NCBI GenBank assembly: GCA_019261985.1
Contig: JAFAQY010000092.1
Coordinates: 1-45,703, forward strand
Reading direction: 5' to 3'
Origin: Bryobacterales bacterium
Lineage (GTDB): Bacteria > Acidobacteriota > Terriglobia > Bryobacterales > Bryobacteraceae
DNA length: 45,703 nucleotides
The notes beneath the pieces were generated by a model. The model was not told the DNA's origin. It ran no database searches and was given only the letters and a program-made list of their open reading frames with translations. Both the position numbers and the translations under genes were made by a program. This document shows, one piece after another, positions 15,817-23,587 of this stretch; the stretch's first letter is position 1; each line of letters opens with the position of its first letter.

Positions 15817-17049
15817 TTACTGTGGCCTCAAATTAATCGTGTCCTGGCTGAGCTGATCCACGGTCGTGACAACTTTAGCGTTCGCTTCGTAGCTGCGCTG
15901 GAACACAATCAGGTTCGTGAACTCTCGGGCGATGTCGGCATTTGAGGACTCGAGCGATCCCCCGACCACCGTGCCGCGCCCGCCCGTCCCCGGAATTCCA
16001 ATCGCGGGCGGAGCGGAGTACGCACTGAGGCCATAATTGTTGTTCCCCGCTGAAACCAGCGACTCCGGATTAAGAATGCTCGCCATCGCAAGCTGTCCCA
16101 CGACCACTTGGCTCCCATTCGAGAATTGCGCGAGGATCTTTCCTCCGTTCACAAGGCTGACCTGCGTCAGGTTCGCGGCCGGCGATCCGTCCTGCGATTG
16201 CGCGGAAGTTGCGGATGGCTGCGAGAACTGAGTGATGGTCGGTGTTGTTCCGTCAAACAGATTCCAGTTGATGTTCATGTTCGCCGCGCCGTCCGCCAAG
16301 TTCGAAACCGCTAAAACAGGCGGCGTACTGCCGGCAGCCGGACTCGTCAGGACTCCGGAGCTATTGAACGTCAAAGTACCCGTGACCGGGGTGCCCGCGG
16401 AGCTTAGATCGCTGTTCGGGAAGCTCATCGAATACTGCCACTGATTGGCTGTGGACGACTTGGTGAACGTTAACGAGACAACGTGCGAGTTTCCCAATGA
16501 ATCATAGACCTGTACCGACGTCGAAAATGTATTACCCGTTGCGGCCGCCGCGTTCAGATTCATACTTACCGACATGTTCGTAGTTGGCGCTGGTGTTTGC
16601 AGACTTCCCACCGGTACCGTAATGTTTCCCGTCGGACCGCTAGGGTTCAGTACTCCATTAACAGGCATCCAGCCTTGAACGAACTGCCCCGTAGCCGTCG
16701 TGAGGTTTCCGTTTGCGTCTACTTGAAAATTGCCCGCTCGAGTGTATTCCGTGGCGCCCGCCGCGTTCGCGACCACGAAGAATCCGTCGCCCTGAATCGC
16801 GGCGTCAAGCGCGCCGCCCGTCGCTTGGAGCGCTCCTTGACTGAACTGCATTTGGGTAATCGGTGTTCCAACCCCAAACCCAAGCTGCGTTTGACCCGAG
16901 CCCATGGATTGGCTGACCAAATCCTGGAACGACACGTCGCTGGTCTTGAACCCCGTCGTATTGAGATTCGCCAAGTTGTTTCCAACCACATCAATGGCCG
17001 TCGAATCGGCATGCAAGGCTGAAAGCGCTGTAGAGAATGAGGTGAACAT
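15817..17049 (-). CDS. flgE: Flagellar hook protein FlgE
   Basis: The 410-residue hook subunit polymerises outside the cell into the universal joint. The N-terminal rod-like coiled segment (SALHADSTAIDVVGNNLANLNTTGFKTS) and the C-terminal FlgE/FlgG partner (SSNADIAREFTNLIVFQRSYEANAKVV) are canonical. The middle is a Ser/Thr/Asn-rich, low-charge variable domain, as expected of an exported surface protein. No signal peptide is present, in keeping with type III export. It is 12 bp after flgD and 45 bp before fliN. Confidence 0.96.
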   Translation of the reverse strand: MFTSFSTALSALHADSTAIDVVGNNLANLNTTGFKTSDVSFQDLVSQSMGSGQTQLGFGVGTPITQMQFSQGALQATGGALDAAIQGDGFFVVANAAGATEYTRAGNFQVDANGNLTTATGQFVQGWMPVNGVLNPSGPTGNITVPVGSLQTPAPTTNMSVSMNLNAAAATGNTFSTSVQVYDSLGNSHVVSLTFTKSSTANQWQYSMSFPNSDLSSAGTPVTGTLTFNSSGVLTSPAAGSTPPVLAVSNLADGAANMNINWNLFDGTTPTITQFSQPSATSAQSQDGSPAANLTQVSLVNGGKILAQFSNGSQVVVGQLAMASILNPESLVSAGNNNYGLSAYSAPPAIGIPGTGGRGTVVGGSLESSNADIAREFTNLIVFQRSYEANAKVVTTVDQLSQDTINLRPQ

Positions 17050-17061
17050 AGAGTCTCCGAT

Positions 17062-17427
17062 TTAAGAATTGCTGGTCGGGGGTTGGGTCGTGGAGGCTTC
17101 CGCTTGATTTCCCGCCGGCCCATTTGCAGCAGACTGTGGCGCGGGCGACGACGAAGCGGATGCCGCTTGGGCAGTCAACACCTGCCGGATTGTATCCAGG
17201 TCGCTAGTGCCCTGAGTGGTTTGCTCTAACGTGCTGAATTGCGCGAGTTGCGTCACGAACTGAGTTCCATCCGCGGGGCTCAAAGGATCTTGATACTTCA
17301 ATTGGGCCACTAATAACTTCATGAATACATCCGTATTCCCAAGTGCACCAGCCGTCGCCGCGCTCGCCGCCGTAGGCGAGGATGAGCCGGCCGAGGCATT
17401 CGTCGTGTTTACCGTTGAAGTCGTCAT
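17062..17427 (-). CDS. flgD: Minimal hook-cap protein FlgD
   Basis: FlgD caps the growing hook and is exported. This 121-residue version has only the conserved N-terminal part ([37 protein letters not shown], about residues 33-69), followed by a low-complexity Ala/Ser/Pro/Gln tail. The FlgD Ig-like and tudor-like C-terminal domains, usually adding about 100 residues, are absent. The ATG overlaps the fliK stop (ATGA). No frameshift is apparent, so the truncation looks natural. Confidence 0.92.
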   Translation of the reverse strand: MTTSTVNTTNASAGSSSPTAASAATAGALGNTDVFMKLLVAQLKYQDPLSPADGTQFVTQLAQFSTLEQTTQGTSDLDTIRQVLTAQAASASSSPAPQSAANGPAGNQAEASTTQPPTSNS

Positions 17428-18692
17428 TGTGTATTCTCCATTACCTCCATCCAGTCTTGTGCGCTGTGCTTTGATTGCCGCTGATGCTGTTGCCCGCTGG
17501 GCTGGTCGCCCGGTCGTCCGCCGGAGCTCGAACCCGATTCCTGTTGCTGGCTACTATTCCCGTTCATTTGCGACGATGGCGATTCCGTTGAATTCACACT
17601 TGGCGGGGCCGAAGCTTCTGCGTGATAACCTGCGCGATCAAGCGATCGCACCAACGCGCCCAAATCTTGCCGGAGGGAGCTTTGAAGCGCGGGATCGGGC
17701 GTGCGAACAGCAACATGGACTTGGCCGCCGCGCTCGGTGAGGTGAACGTCCACGGCCTGCTCCGCCCGGTTAATGCGAACGGCGATCTCATGCGCCGGAG
17801 AAGGCGGATTTACCGGGGCCGGTGCTTCCGGCCCCAGGTTTCGCAGTGCTTCCGCCGAGCTCGCCGGCGCGACTGGAATCGATGGTGGCTGGTTCCGCGG
17901 AGCAGCCGGGGACGCAACGGAGATCTCAAACAGATTTGGCCCATGGATCTGCGCTGCTAGTGTGTTCCCAGAAGCTGTTTCGATGGGCGTGCGTGCTTTC
18001 GCTTCCATGTCGTCGATCTGCGCGGCGCGGGCAGCGACCTGATCGCTCTCTCCGCCAGGCAGCTTAGGTTCCGTTGCGCTTTGCGATTGATCGGGCGTTG
18101 CTTCTTGCACTGCCGAGCTACTATCTTCCGCGTTGATGTCTTTCGGCGTTAGTTTTAATGCAAACGCCACTGGTGTATTTCCGCTTTTGGTCTTGCCGGT
18201 TTTGATCTGCAATGGTTCGCTCGCCCGGCCCGTCTGCGCCGCAAACTGGTCTGCTGCGCAATTTGCCGTTGGGGCCACGGTGATATAAGGTACCGGCGCA
18301 ACAGTGGGAATTATCGCCATCGAGTTCTGACCCGCGTCATTCTGTTTACGCAGCGCAGACTTATTGCCCGGTTTATCCGAGAATGCATTTGTAGACAAGT
18401 TGCAGTCGCGGCCTGACATAGCGCGGATCAGCGCCGCCGCAATCTCTTGAGGAGAGCGTGCCTTCGCCACTGGTGTTAAAGGCTCGGCATCACTTCGTTG
18501 TTCGCCGGAAACTTCCATCCCGGGCTCGACAGAGGTCGAGCCTGACTGTGTCCCCAACAGGATGTTGATGAGATCGACAAAGCCGCTTTGCGCAGTTGGC
18601 TGCGCCTGTTCATTTGCGCGCGTACTCTGCGCGGAGTAGGCGTTTGCCGGCGCATGTATATGTCCGTGGTCAGTGGCGGCTGCTGCCTTCAC
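17424..18692 (-). CDS. fliK: FliK-like flagellar hook-length control protein
   Basis: A 422-residue Pro/Ala/Ser/Gln-rich, mostly disordered protein. A C-terminal segment (about 305-360: [20 protein letters not shown], then [30 protein letters not shown]) matches the FliK C-terminal fold that binds FlhB. The long N-terminal part would serve as the molecular ruler. The tail is Ser/Gly/Gln-rich. Assignment rests on the C-terminal segment and on position as first gene of the hook operon, ahead of flgD and flgE. Confidence 0.8.
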   Translation of the reverse strand: MKAAAATDHGHIHAPANAYSAQSTRANEQAQPTAQSGFVDLINILLGTQSGSTSVEPGMEVSGEQRSDAEPLTPVAKARSPQEIAAALIRAMSGRDCNLSTNAFSDKPGNKSALRKQNDAGQNSMAIIPTVAPVPYITVAPTANCAADQFAAQTGRASEPLQIKTGKTKSGNTPVAFALKLTPKDINAEDSSSAVQEATPDQSQSATEPKLPGGESDQVAARAAQIDDMEAKARTPIETASGNTLAAQIHGPNLFEISVASPAAPRNQPPSIPVAPASSAEALRNLGPEAPAPVNPPSPAHEIAVRINRAEQAVDVHLTERGGQVHVAVRTPDPALQSSLRQDLGALVRSLDRAGYHAEASAPPSVNSTESPSSQMNGNSSQQQESGSSSGGRPGDQPSGQQHQRQSKHSAQDWMEVMENTQ

Positions 18693-18914
18693 GCGTTCGT
18701 GTACAGCATTCGCGCAACCAATTCGCGAATTGCGTATTTAGAGGAGCTTACAACGGAACCGGCAGGCCAAAATGGAACGGGGTTTCAAATCGGAATCGAG
18801 TGAAGTCCGATTTGGTCCCTGTAAATCGTATCGGCGATAGGGCGCGGCTTTTGAATCTTTACGTTCCAGCTTCCCGCCAGAACGGTCGCTCATTTGCAAT
18901 GCCTCATTGCGGCG
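18693..18914. promoter_or_regulatory. Divergent control region of the two flagellar operons
   Basis: This 222-bp gap separates fliK (minus) and flgF (plus) and must hold both operon promoters. It contains a perfect 12-bp palindrome AATTCGCGAATT (18720-18731), a plausible regulator site, about 30 bp in front of fliK. A TGGAAC...TTTCA stretch near 18775 only partly resembles a sigma54 site, and no good sigma28 box is visible. Confidence 0.5.
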
Positions 18915-19622
18915 ATGGACCCACTGTTGATCTCAGCAGCGAGCGGAATGAAAGCGCGCATGGAATCTCTCGATGTGCTCGCAAATAACCTCGCGAACAC
19001 AGGCACCTCAGGGTTTAAGTCCGACCGCGAATTCTATGGACTTTATAGCGAGCAACTGCCTGTCCTTGAAAAGCAGTGGACGGACTTTTCGCAGGGCGCG
19101 CTGGTCCCCACTGGCGATCCACTGGACCTCGGCCTTTCCGGAAAAGGCTTTTTTGCGCTCAACTCTTCGGCCGGCACGGTGTACACACGCAATGGACAGT
19201 TTCAGATTTCAAAAGCGAATCAGTTGCAAACGTCGGACGGCTACACGCTACGGAACTCACGCGATAATGGCAACCCGATCACCATAGATCCGGCCAAGCC
19301 CATCGAGGTAAGTAAGTCGGGCCTAATCAGCCAGGGAGGGCAGGAGGTTGCGCAAATCGAAATCGCCGGAATAGACTCGCCCTCGCAACTCCTGAGCAAA
19401 TTGGGTAATAGCTACTTCGCCGTGACACAAGGCGCGAAGACGCAGGCCGCGGCTGATACCGAGGTGCGACAGGGCACGCTGGAACAATCCAACGTCCCCG
19501 TCGCCGATTCGGCGGTGCGACTGGTGAGCGTTATGCGCCAGTTTGAAATGTTGCAAAAGGCGCTAACCGTCGGCGCGGATATGAATAAGCAGGCGATCGA
19601 AGAGGTCGCAAAAGTCTCTTGA
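18915..19622 (+). CDS. flgF: Flagellar proximal rod protein FlgF
   Basis: A 235-residue FlgF/FlgG-family rod protein. It has the N-terminal motif ESLDVLANNLANTGTSGFKSDREF, the central FlgE/F/G segment (DPLDLGLSGKGFFALN, VYTRNGQFQ), and the C-terminal EQSNVPVADSAVRLVSVMRQFEMLQKAL. The ATG at 18915 (MDPLLISAASGMKARMES) gives the family N-terminus; an ATG 21 bp upstream adds unrelated residues. It starts the plus-strand rod/ring operon, and flgG follows after 37 bp. FlgF is favoured over a second FlgG because it precedes a clear FlgG. Confidence 0.92.
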   Translation: MDPLLISAASGMKARMESLDVLANNLANTGTSGFKSDREFYGLYSEQLPVLEKQWTDFSQGALVPTGDPLDLGLSGKGFFALNSSAGTVYTRNGQFQISKANQLQTSDGYTLRNSRDNGNPITIDPAKPIEVSKSGLISQGGQEVAQIEIAGIDSPSQLLSKLGNSYFAVTQGAKTQAAADTEVRQGTLEQSNVPVADSAVRLVSVMRQFEMLQKALTVGADMNKQAIEEVAKVS

Positions 19623-19659
19623 AGACATCGCCTATAACTGGGAACCCGAGGAGAGGAAA

Positions 19660-20451
19660 GTGATCAGAGCACTCTACAGCGCTGGCAGCGGAATGAATGC
19701 GCAGCAAATGAGTATCGATAATATCGCCAATAACCTGGCTAATGCCAACACTGCCGGGTTCAAAGCCCGGCGAACTCAGTTTCAGGATTTGCTCTATCAA
19801 AGCTTTTTGCAGCCCGGCGCAGCGGCAGGATCGCAAACCACGATTCCTAGCGGCTTGCAACTAGGGCTGGGGTCGCGCCCTTCCGCCAACACTGTCATCT
19901 TTTCGCAAGGCAACTTTACGGAGACCGACAATCCTCTCGATCTGGTCATTCAGGGCAAAGGGTTCTTTCAAATCCGCCGGCCTGACGGATCGGTTGCCTA
20001 TACACGGGCAGGTAATTTTCAGCTCGATAAAGACGGCAATATCGTCACCGGAAACGGAGACCCGATCGAGCCTCAGATAACCATTCCGCAGCAAGCGCAA
20101 TCGATAACGATCGCTTCCGACGGAACCGTCAGCTATACCCAGCCGGGACAGACCGCAACCCAAGTGGCGGGTCAGATTCAGCTCGCGAATTTCACGAACC
20201 CCGGCGGCCTTAATAGCATCGGCAGCGGGCTATTCCTGCCAACGGATGCGAGCGGCGATCCTACCGTCGGTAATCCGGGAGGTCAAGAGGGCCTGGGCAC
20301 CCTCCAACAGGGATACGTTGAAGCATCCAATGTCAGCGTGGTCGAGGAATTCATTAATATGATCACCAGTCAGCGCGCCTACGAGGCTAACAGCAAGGTC
20401 GTCAAGGCCGCCGATGATATGTATTCGCAAGTGAACAACGTCACGCGATAA
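19660..20451 (+). CDS. flgG: Flagellar distal rod protein FlgG
   Basis: The 263-residue FlgG matches the family closely: MIRALYSAGSGMNAQQMSID, NNLANANTAGFKARR, the FlgG-specific GLGSRPSANTVIFSQGNFTETDNPLDLVIQGKGFF and the C-terminal VVEEFINMITSQRAYEANSKVVKAAD. It builds the drive-shaft distal rod crossing the P and L rings. It starts with GTG at 19660 preceded by GAGGAGAGG. flgA follows after 14 bp. Confidence 0.97.
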   Translation: MIRALYSAGSGMNAQQMSIDNIANNLANANTAGFKARRTQFQDLLYQSFLQPGAAAGSQTTIPSGLQLGLGSRPSANTVIFSQGNFTETDNPLDLVIQGKGFFQIRRPDGSVAYTRAGNFQLDKDGNIVTGNGDPIEPQITIPQQAQSITIASDGTVSYTQPGQTATQVAGQIQLANFTNPGGLNSIGSGLFLPTDASGDPTVGNPGGQEGLGTLQQGYVEASNVSVVEEFINMITSQRAYEANSKVVKAADDMYSQVNNVTR

Positions 20452-20465
20452 GGAGACAGAGTCCC

Positions 20466-20774
20466 TTGAAGACTGCGGCGTATTTGCTGTTCGCTATACA
20501 GTTGTTCGGTGCGGAGACGGGAGATCCGCGGGAGCTAAAATCCGCTGAGCCGCCGAGAAGCGGCGCGCGCTTTTCCAAACTGCCTCCGCCGGACGTCCAG
20601 CGCGGGGACAAAGTTGCCGTGATTGTCGTATCCGGCGCGATCCAGCTTAAATTCGATGCGGAGACCGAATCGGCCGGCCACATCGGTGAAACCGTAATCG
20701 TAAAAAATCCTGAGAACGGCCGTCGCTTTGTTGCGCGGGTTGAGGAGAAAGGAAAAGTGGTAGTTAAAAAGTAA
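20466..20774 (+). CDS. flgA: Minimal FlgA, P-ring assembly chaperone domain
   Basis: FlgA is the periplasmic chaperone for P-ring (FlgI) assembly. This 102-residue protein has an N-terminal hydrophobic segment (TAAYLLFAIQLFGA) that could act as a signal peptide. It otherwise carries only the C-terminal FlgA half: VQRGDKVAVIVVSGAIQLKFDAETESAG, then GETVIVKNPENGRRFVARVEEKGKVVV. The N-terminal SAF-like region of the usual 220-residue protein is missing. It uses a TTG start with AAGGAGA upstream, and its TAA shares one base with the flgH ATG. Confidence 0.85.
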   Translation: MKTAAYLLFAIQLFGAETGDPRELKSAEPPRSGARFSKLPPPDVQRGDKVAVIVVSGAIQLKFDAETESAGHIGETVIVKNPENGRRFVARVEEKGKVVVKK

Positions 20775-21370
20775 TGTTCAGGATCTTCGTTGCCATCGCA
20801 TTTTCAGCGGCATTAATGGCCCAACCTTCACCGGGTTCTTTATATGTGCCAGGAGGACGATTCGCCGCATCCACTCGCGATCTTCGCGCTTCCGAAGTTG
20901 GCGATATCGTTACGATTCTGGTAAAGGATAATGCTTCGGCGGTAGCAACCGGGGCGACGAATTCGTCGCGGAAATCATCTGCAAATTCCAACATCGCCGC
21001 TCTTGCAGGCCCTACAGGAGCGCGTTTAGCTAACCTTTTGGGCGTTACCGGCGCACAACAATTGCAGGGCCAGGGACAGACCTCCCGAAATATGACCCTC
21101 ACAACCAACATATCCGCGCGTGTGACGGAAGTCACTGCAAACGGTACTCTGATGGTCGAAGGTTTGAAAGATGTCAGCGTTAACTCGGAAAAGCAGAGCA
21201 TCGTAGTTCGCGGCGCGGTGCGGCCCGCCGATTTGACCACCGCCAACACCGTCGCCTCAGACCAGGTCGCGAACCTCAGTATCCAAATAAATGGAAAGGG
21301 TGTCGTCGGAGATGCGATCCGAAGGCCTCATTTTCTGTACCGTTTGATCCTAGGACTGTTGCCGTTCTAA
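20774..21370 (+). CDS. flgH: Flagellar L-ring protein FlgH
   Basis: FlgH forms the outer-membrane bushing of the flagellum. The 198-residue protein has a hydrophobic N-terminal signal (FRIFVAIAFSAALMA), then the conserved SLY, DLRASEVGDIVTILVKDNASA, LTTNISARVTEVTANGTLMVEG and VVRGAVRPADLTTANTVASDQVAN segments. It contains no cysteine at all, so the lipobox normally found in FlgH is absent and it would be secreted unlipidated. It overlaps flgA by one base. flgI starts 8 bp later. Confidence 0.95.
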   Translation: MFRIFVAIAFSAALMAQPSPGSLYVPGGRFAASTRDLRASEVGDIVTILVKDNASAVATGATNSSRKSSANSNIAALAGPTGARLANLLGVTGAQQLQGQGQTSRNMTLTTNISARVTEVTANGTLMVEGLKDVSVNSEKQSIVVRGAVRPADLTTANTVASDQVANLSIQINGKGVVGDAIRRPHFLYRLILGLLPF

Positions 21371-21378
21371 TCGAGCTT

Positions 21379-22467
21379 ATGTTGCCCGCGATTCTAATAT
21401 TGCTTATGGCTGCCCCGGTTTTCGGAGCAGGAACGCGCTTGAAAGAACTCGCTTCACTCGAGGGCGTCCGTGATAACCAGCTTATGGGGTACGGCCTGGT
21501 GGTCGGTTTGAACGGAACCGGTGATAAGCGGCAAACAGTATTTTCCGCGCAGGCGTTGTCAAACATTCTCCAACGGATGGGAATCAGCGTGAATCCCACG
21601 GCTATCCTGGTGCGAAATATGGCTGCCGTGATGGTCACCGCGACCCTACCTCCCTTTGCTCAGCCCGGAACCAAAATCGATATCACAGCCGCCGCGATCG
21701 GTGATTCAACCAATCTGCAGGGCGGCATGCTGCTGCTGACACCTCTAAACGGAGCCGACGGTAAAGTTTATGCCGCGGCGCAGGGAAACATTCTTACAGG
21801 CGGGTTCTCCGCCGGAGGCCGTGGAAATTCGCAGACTGTGAACCACCCGACAGTCGGGCGCATTCCATCGGGGGCCATCGTCGAGCAGGCGCCCCCGTCG
21901 GTTGCGCCGGGATCCAAATTAAAGTTGCAGCTTCATCAAAGCGATTTCACAACAGCCGCCAAAGTGGTCTCTGCCCTCAATAACCACTTCGGCGGGGAAA
22001 CCCCGGTCGCCCGAGCACTCAGTTCGGCGGTGGTCGCTATCGATCTTCCCGAGCAATGGGCTTCCCGCCCCGTGGAGTTTGTTGCCGAAATGGAAAATCT
22101 GACCGTCGAAGCCGATCGGAAAGAGCGGATCGTCATCAACGAGAAAACGGGGACGATCGTCCTTGGCAAAGACGTAAAAATCTCGCCCGTCGCAATCATC
22201 CATGGAGCGCTGAATGTAGAAGTTCGAACCGCCTTCGACGTCTCGCAGCCGGAGCCCCTGTCAGCCGGCAAGACCGCTGTGATCCCGCAAACCAACATCG
22301 GAGCCAGTGAGGAGAAAGCCAAGCATCTGGTTCTCGATAAAGGAGCAACTATCGAGCAACTGGTGCGCGCGCTTCAGGCGATCGGGTCGACACCCCGAGA
22401 CGTAATCGCCGTACTTGAAAACATGAAATCGGCGGGCGCCCTCGATGCCGACATCGAGGTCATCTGA
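21379..22467 (+). CDS. flgI: Flagellar P-ring protein FlgI
   Basis: The 362-residue FlgI has a signal peptide (LPAILILLMAAPVFGA) and the canonical N-terminus RLKELASLEGVRDNQLMGYGLVVGLNGTGD. It also has IDITAAAIGDSTNLQGGMLLLTPLNGADG and the C-terminal ASLEQLV-type segment (KGATIEQLVRALQAIGSTPRDVIAVLENMKSAGAL). It forms the ring around the rod in the peptidoglycan layer with the help of FlgA. Its TGA shares one base with the flgJ ATG. Confidence 0.97.
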   Translation: MLPAILILLMAAPVFGAGTRLKELASLEGVRDNQLMGYGLVVGLNGTGDKRQTVFSAQALSNILQRMGISVNPTAILVRNMAAVMVTATLPPFAQPGTKIDITAAAIGDSTNLQGGMLLLTPLNGADGKVYAAAQGNILTGGFSAGGRGNSQTVNHPTVGRIPSGAIVEQAPPSVAPGSKLKLQLHQSDFTTAAKVVSALNNHFGGETPVARALSSAVVAIDLPEQWASRPVEFVAEMENLTVEADRKERIVINEKTGTIVLGKDVKISPVAIIHGALNVEVRTAFDVSQPEPLSAGKTAVIPQTNIGASEEKAKHLVLDKGATIEQLVRALQAIGSTPRDVIAVLENMKSAGALDADIEVI

Positions 22468-22751
22468 TGGCTGAAATCACCTCTGCGCCGGCAGGTGCGG
22501 CAGCGCTAGGTACGCCAAACGCTCCCAAGCCCAAAAATGCAAGGGAAGCAGCCCAGCAATTCGAGGGTTTATTGATTGCGCAGATGCTTCGGTCCGCCCG
22601 CGACGCTTCACAGGCAGAAGGTGAGGACGCAACGACCGAAACGATGTTCGATGTGGCCGGTCAACAATTCGCTCAGATGCTCGCCAACCATGGAGGCCTC
22701 GGATTGGCGAAGCTAATCTCGAAGGGTTTAGATGGCTCTATGGCAAGTTGA
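22467..22751 (+). CDS. flgJ: FlgJ-type rod-binding domain protein
   Basis: The 94-residue protein is only the rod-capping half of FlgJ (KPKNAREAAQQFEGLLIAQMLRSAR, then MFDVAGQQFAQMLANHGGLGLAKLI). The C-terminal peptidoglycan hydrolase domain of enterobacterial FlgJ is missing, as in many non-enteric bacteria, so another muramidase must open the wall for rod growth. It closes the plus-strand operon. Its 3' end overlaps that of the convergent Gly-rich gene by 14 bp. Confidence 0.92.
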   Translation: MAEITSAPAGAAALGTPNAPKPKNAREAAQQFEGLLIAQMLRSARDASQAEGEDATTETMFDVAGQQFAQMLANHGGLGLAKLISKGLDGSMAS

Positions 22752-23532
22752 ATTCAACTCGCCGGTCCCGGTTGATCTGCTCGGTGAACCTGCGATCTAC
22801 GCTCGAAAGCGGCGCCTGCATTTCTTCATGCTCGCGCGAAGTCCAGTAGATCTGGCCGTTTTCGATTCGATACGAGATCGCTGCCCGGATCGTATGGTCA
22901 GTGAACGCAAGCAGGTAAAAATCGGGCGACCTGTAGAACGAAGAAGATTGAGGCGCCGGACCCGTCCCGATGCTCTGGTTTACTACTACGGGTGGCTGCG
23001 AAGGCGCCGGAGCGTAACCCGCCGACACGTAGCCATAATTAGGATCGCTCGGATCGGACCAACCCGGACCCGTCGCAAAACCCGGACCGGCGACAAAACC
23101 CGGAGCTATCGCTGGACCCCAGCCGCAACCCCAGAAAGGATCGCACGGAAACCATGGACTCGGCCAGCCCCAGCCCCAACCGAAGAACGGAAGGCCAACA
23201 AAGCCGAACCCAGAACGGAACCCGCGCCCGAAGAATGCGCCGCCGCGGAAACCGCCGCCGATAAAACCGCCTCGGAAACCACTGCCGAAGCCACCGCCAC
23301 GGAAACCGCCGACGGCAACGCCCCCGCCGCGGAAACCGCCACCGCCAACTGCCCCGCCGCGGTAACCACCGGCAAAGCCGCCACCCGAAATCCGGGCTCC
23401 GCCACCGCCGAACCCGCCACCCATATGGCCGCCGCCTCCACCGCCGGCGTGTCCACCACCGCCGCCTCCGCCACGGGCAAATGTCAGCATCGAAACCGAT
23501 GAAACCAGAAGAATAAGCCGTAGGAGTCTCAT
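22738..23532 (-). CDS. Glycine-rich secreted protein of unknown function
   Basis: A 264-residue protein with a signal peptide (MRLLRLILLVSSVSMLTFA) and a Gly/Phe/Arg-rich region (about 20-125) built from GGGFRGG-type units. A Trp/Pro/Phe-rich stretch with two cysteines follows (FPCDPFWGCGWG). The compact C-terminal segment of about 75 residues (YLLAFTDHTIRAAISYRIEN, then IYWTSREHEEMQAPLSSVDRRF) could be a small folded domain. Similar Gly-rich envelope proteins are common in Acidobacteriota, but I do not know a function. The opposite frame also has a long ORF, which is a shadow caused by the GC-rich repeats. Confidence 0.75.
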   Translation of the reverse strand: MRLLRLILLVSSVSMLTFARGGGGGGGHAGGGGGGHMGGGFGGGGARISGGGFAGGYRGGAVGGGGFRGGGVAVGGFRGGGFGSGFRGGFIGGGFRGGAFFGRGFRSGFGFVGLPFFGWGWGWPSPWFPCDPFWGCGWGPAIAPGFVAGPGFATGPGWSDPSDPNYGYVSAGYAPAPSQPPVVVNQSIGTGPAPQSSSFYRSPDFYLLAFTDHTIRAAISYRIENGQIYWTSREHEEMQAPLSSVDRRFTEQINRDRRVEFNLP

Positions 23533-23587
23533 AAACTGTTGCCCCCTAACTTCATTTTACGCCTCCAACCTGAAAACCGGTTCAAAT

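Noticed and set aside
18760-18800. Possible sigma54 promoter for flgF (TGGAAC...TTTCA)
   Set aside because: The GC at -12 is missing and the spacing is poor, so it falls short of the consensus.
18820-18850. Possible sigma28 promoter (TAAA ... GCGATA)
   Set aside because: The two halves are not separated by the required spacer of about 15 bp.
22732-23502. Long plus-strand ORF opposite the Gly-rich gene
   Set aside because: It is Thr/Ala/Glu repeat shadow caused by the GC-rich Gly codons on the other strand. The minus frame has a signal peptide and a folded-looking C-terminus.
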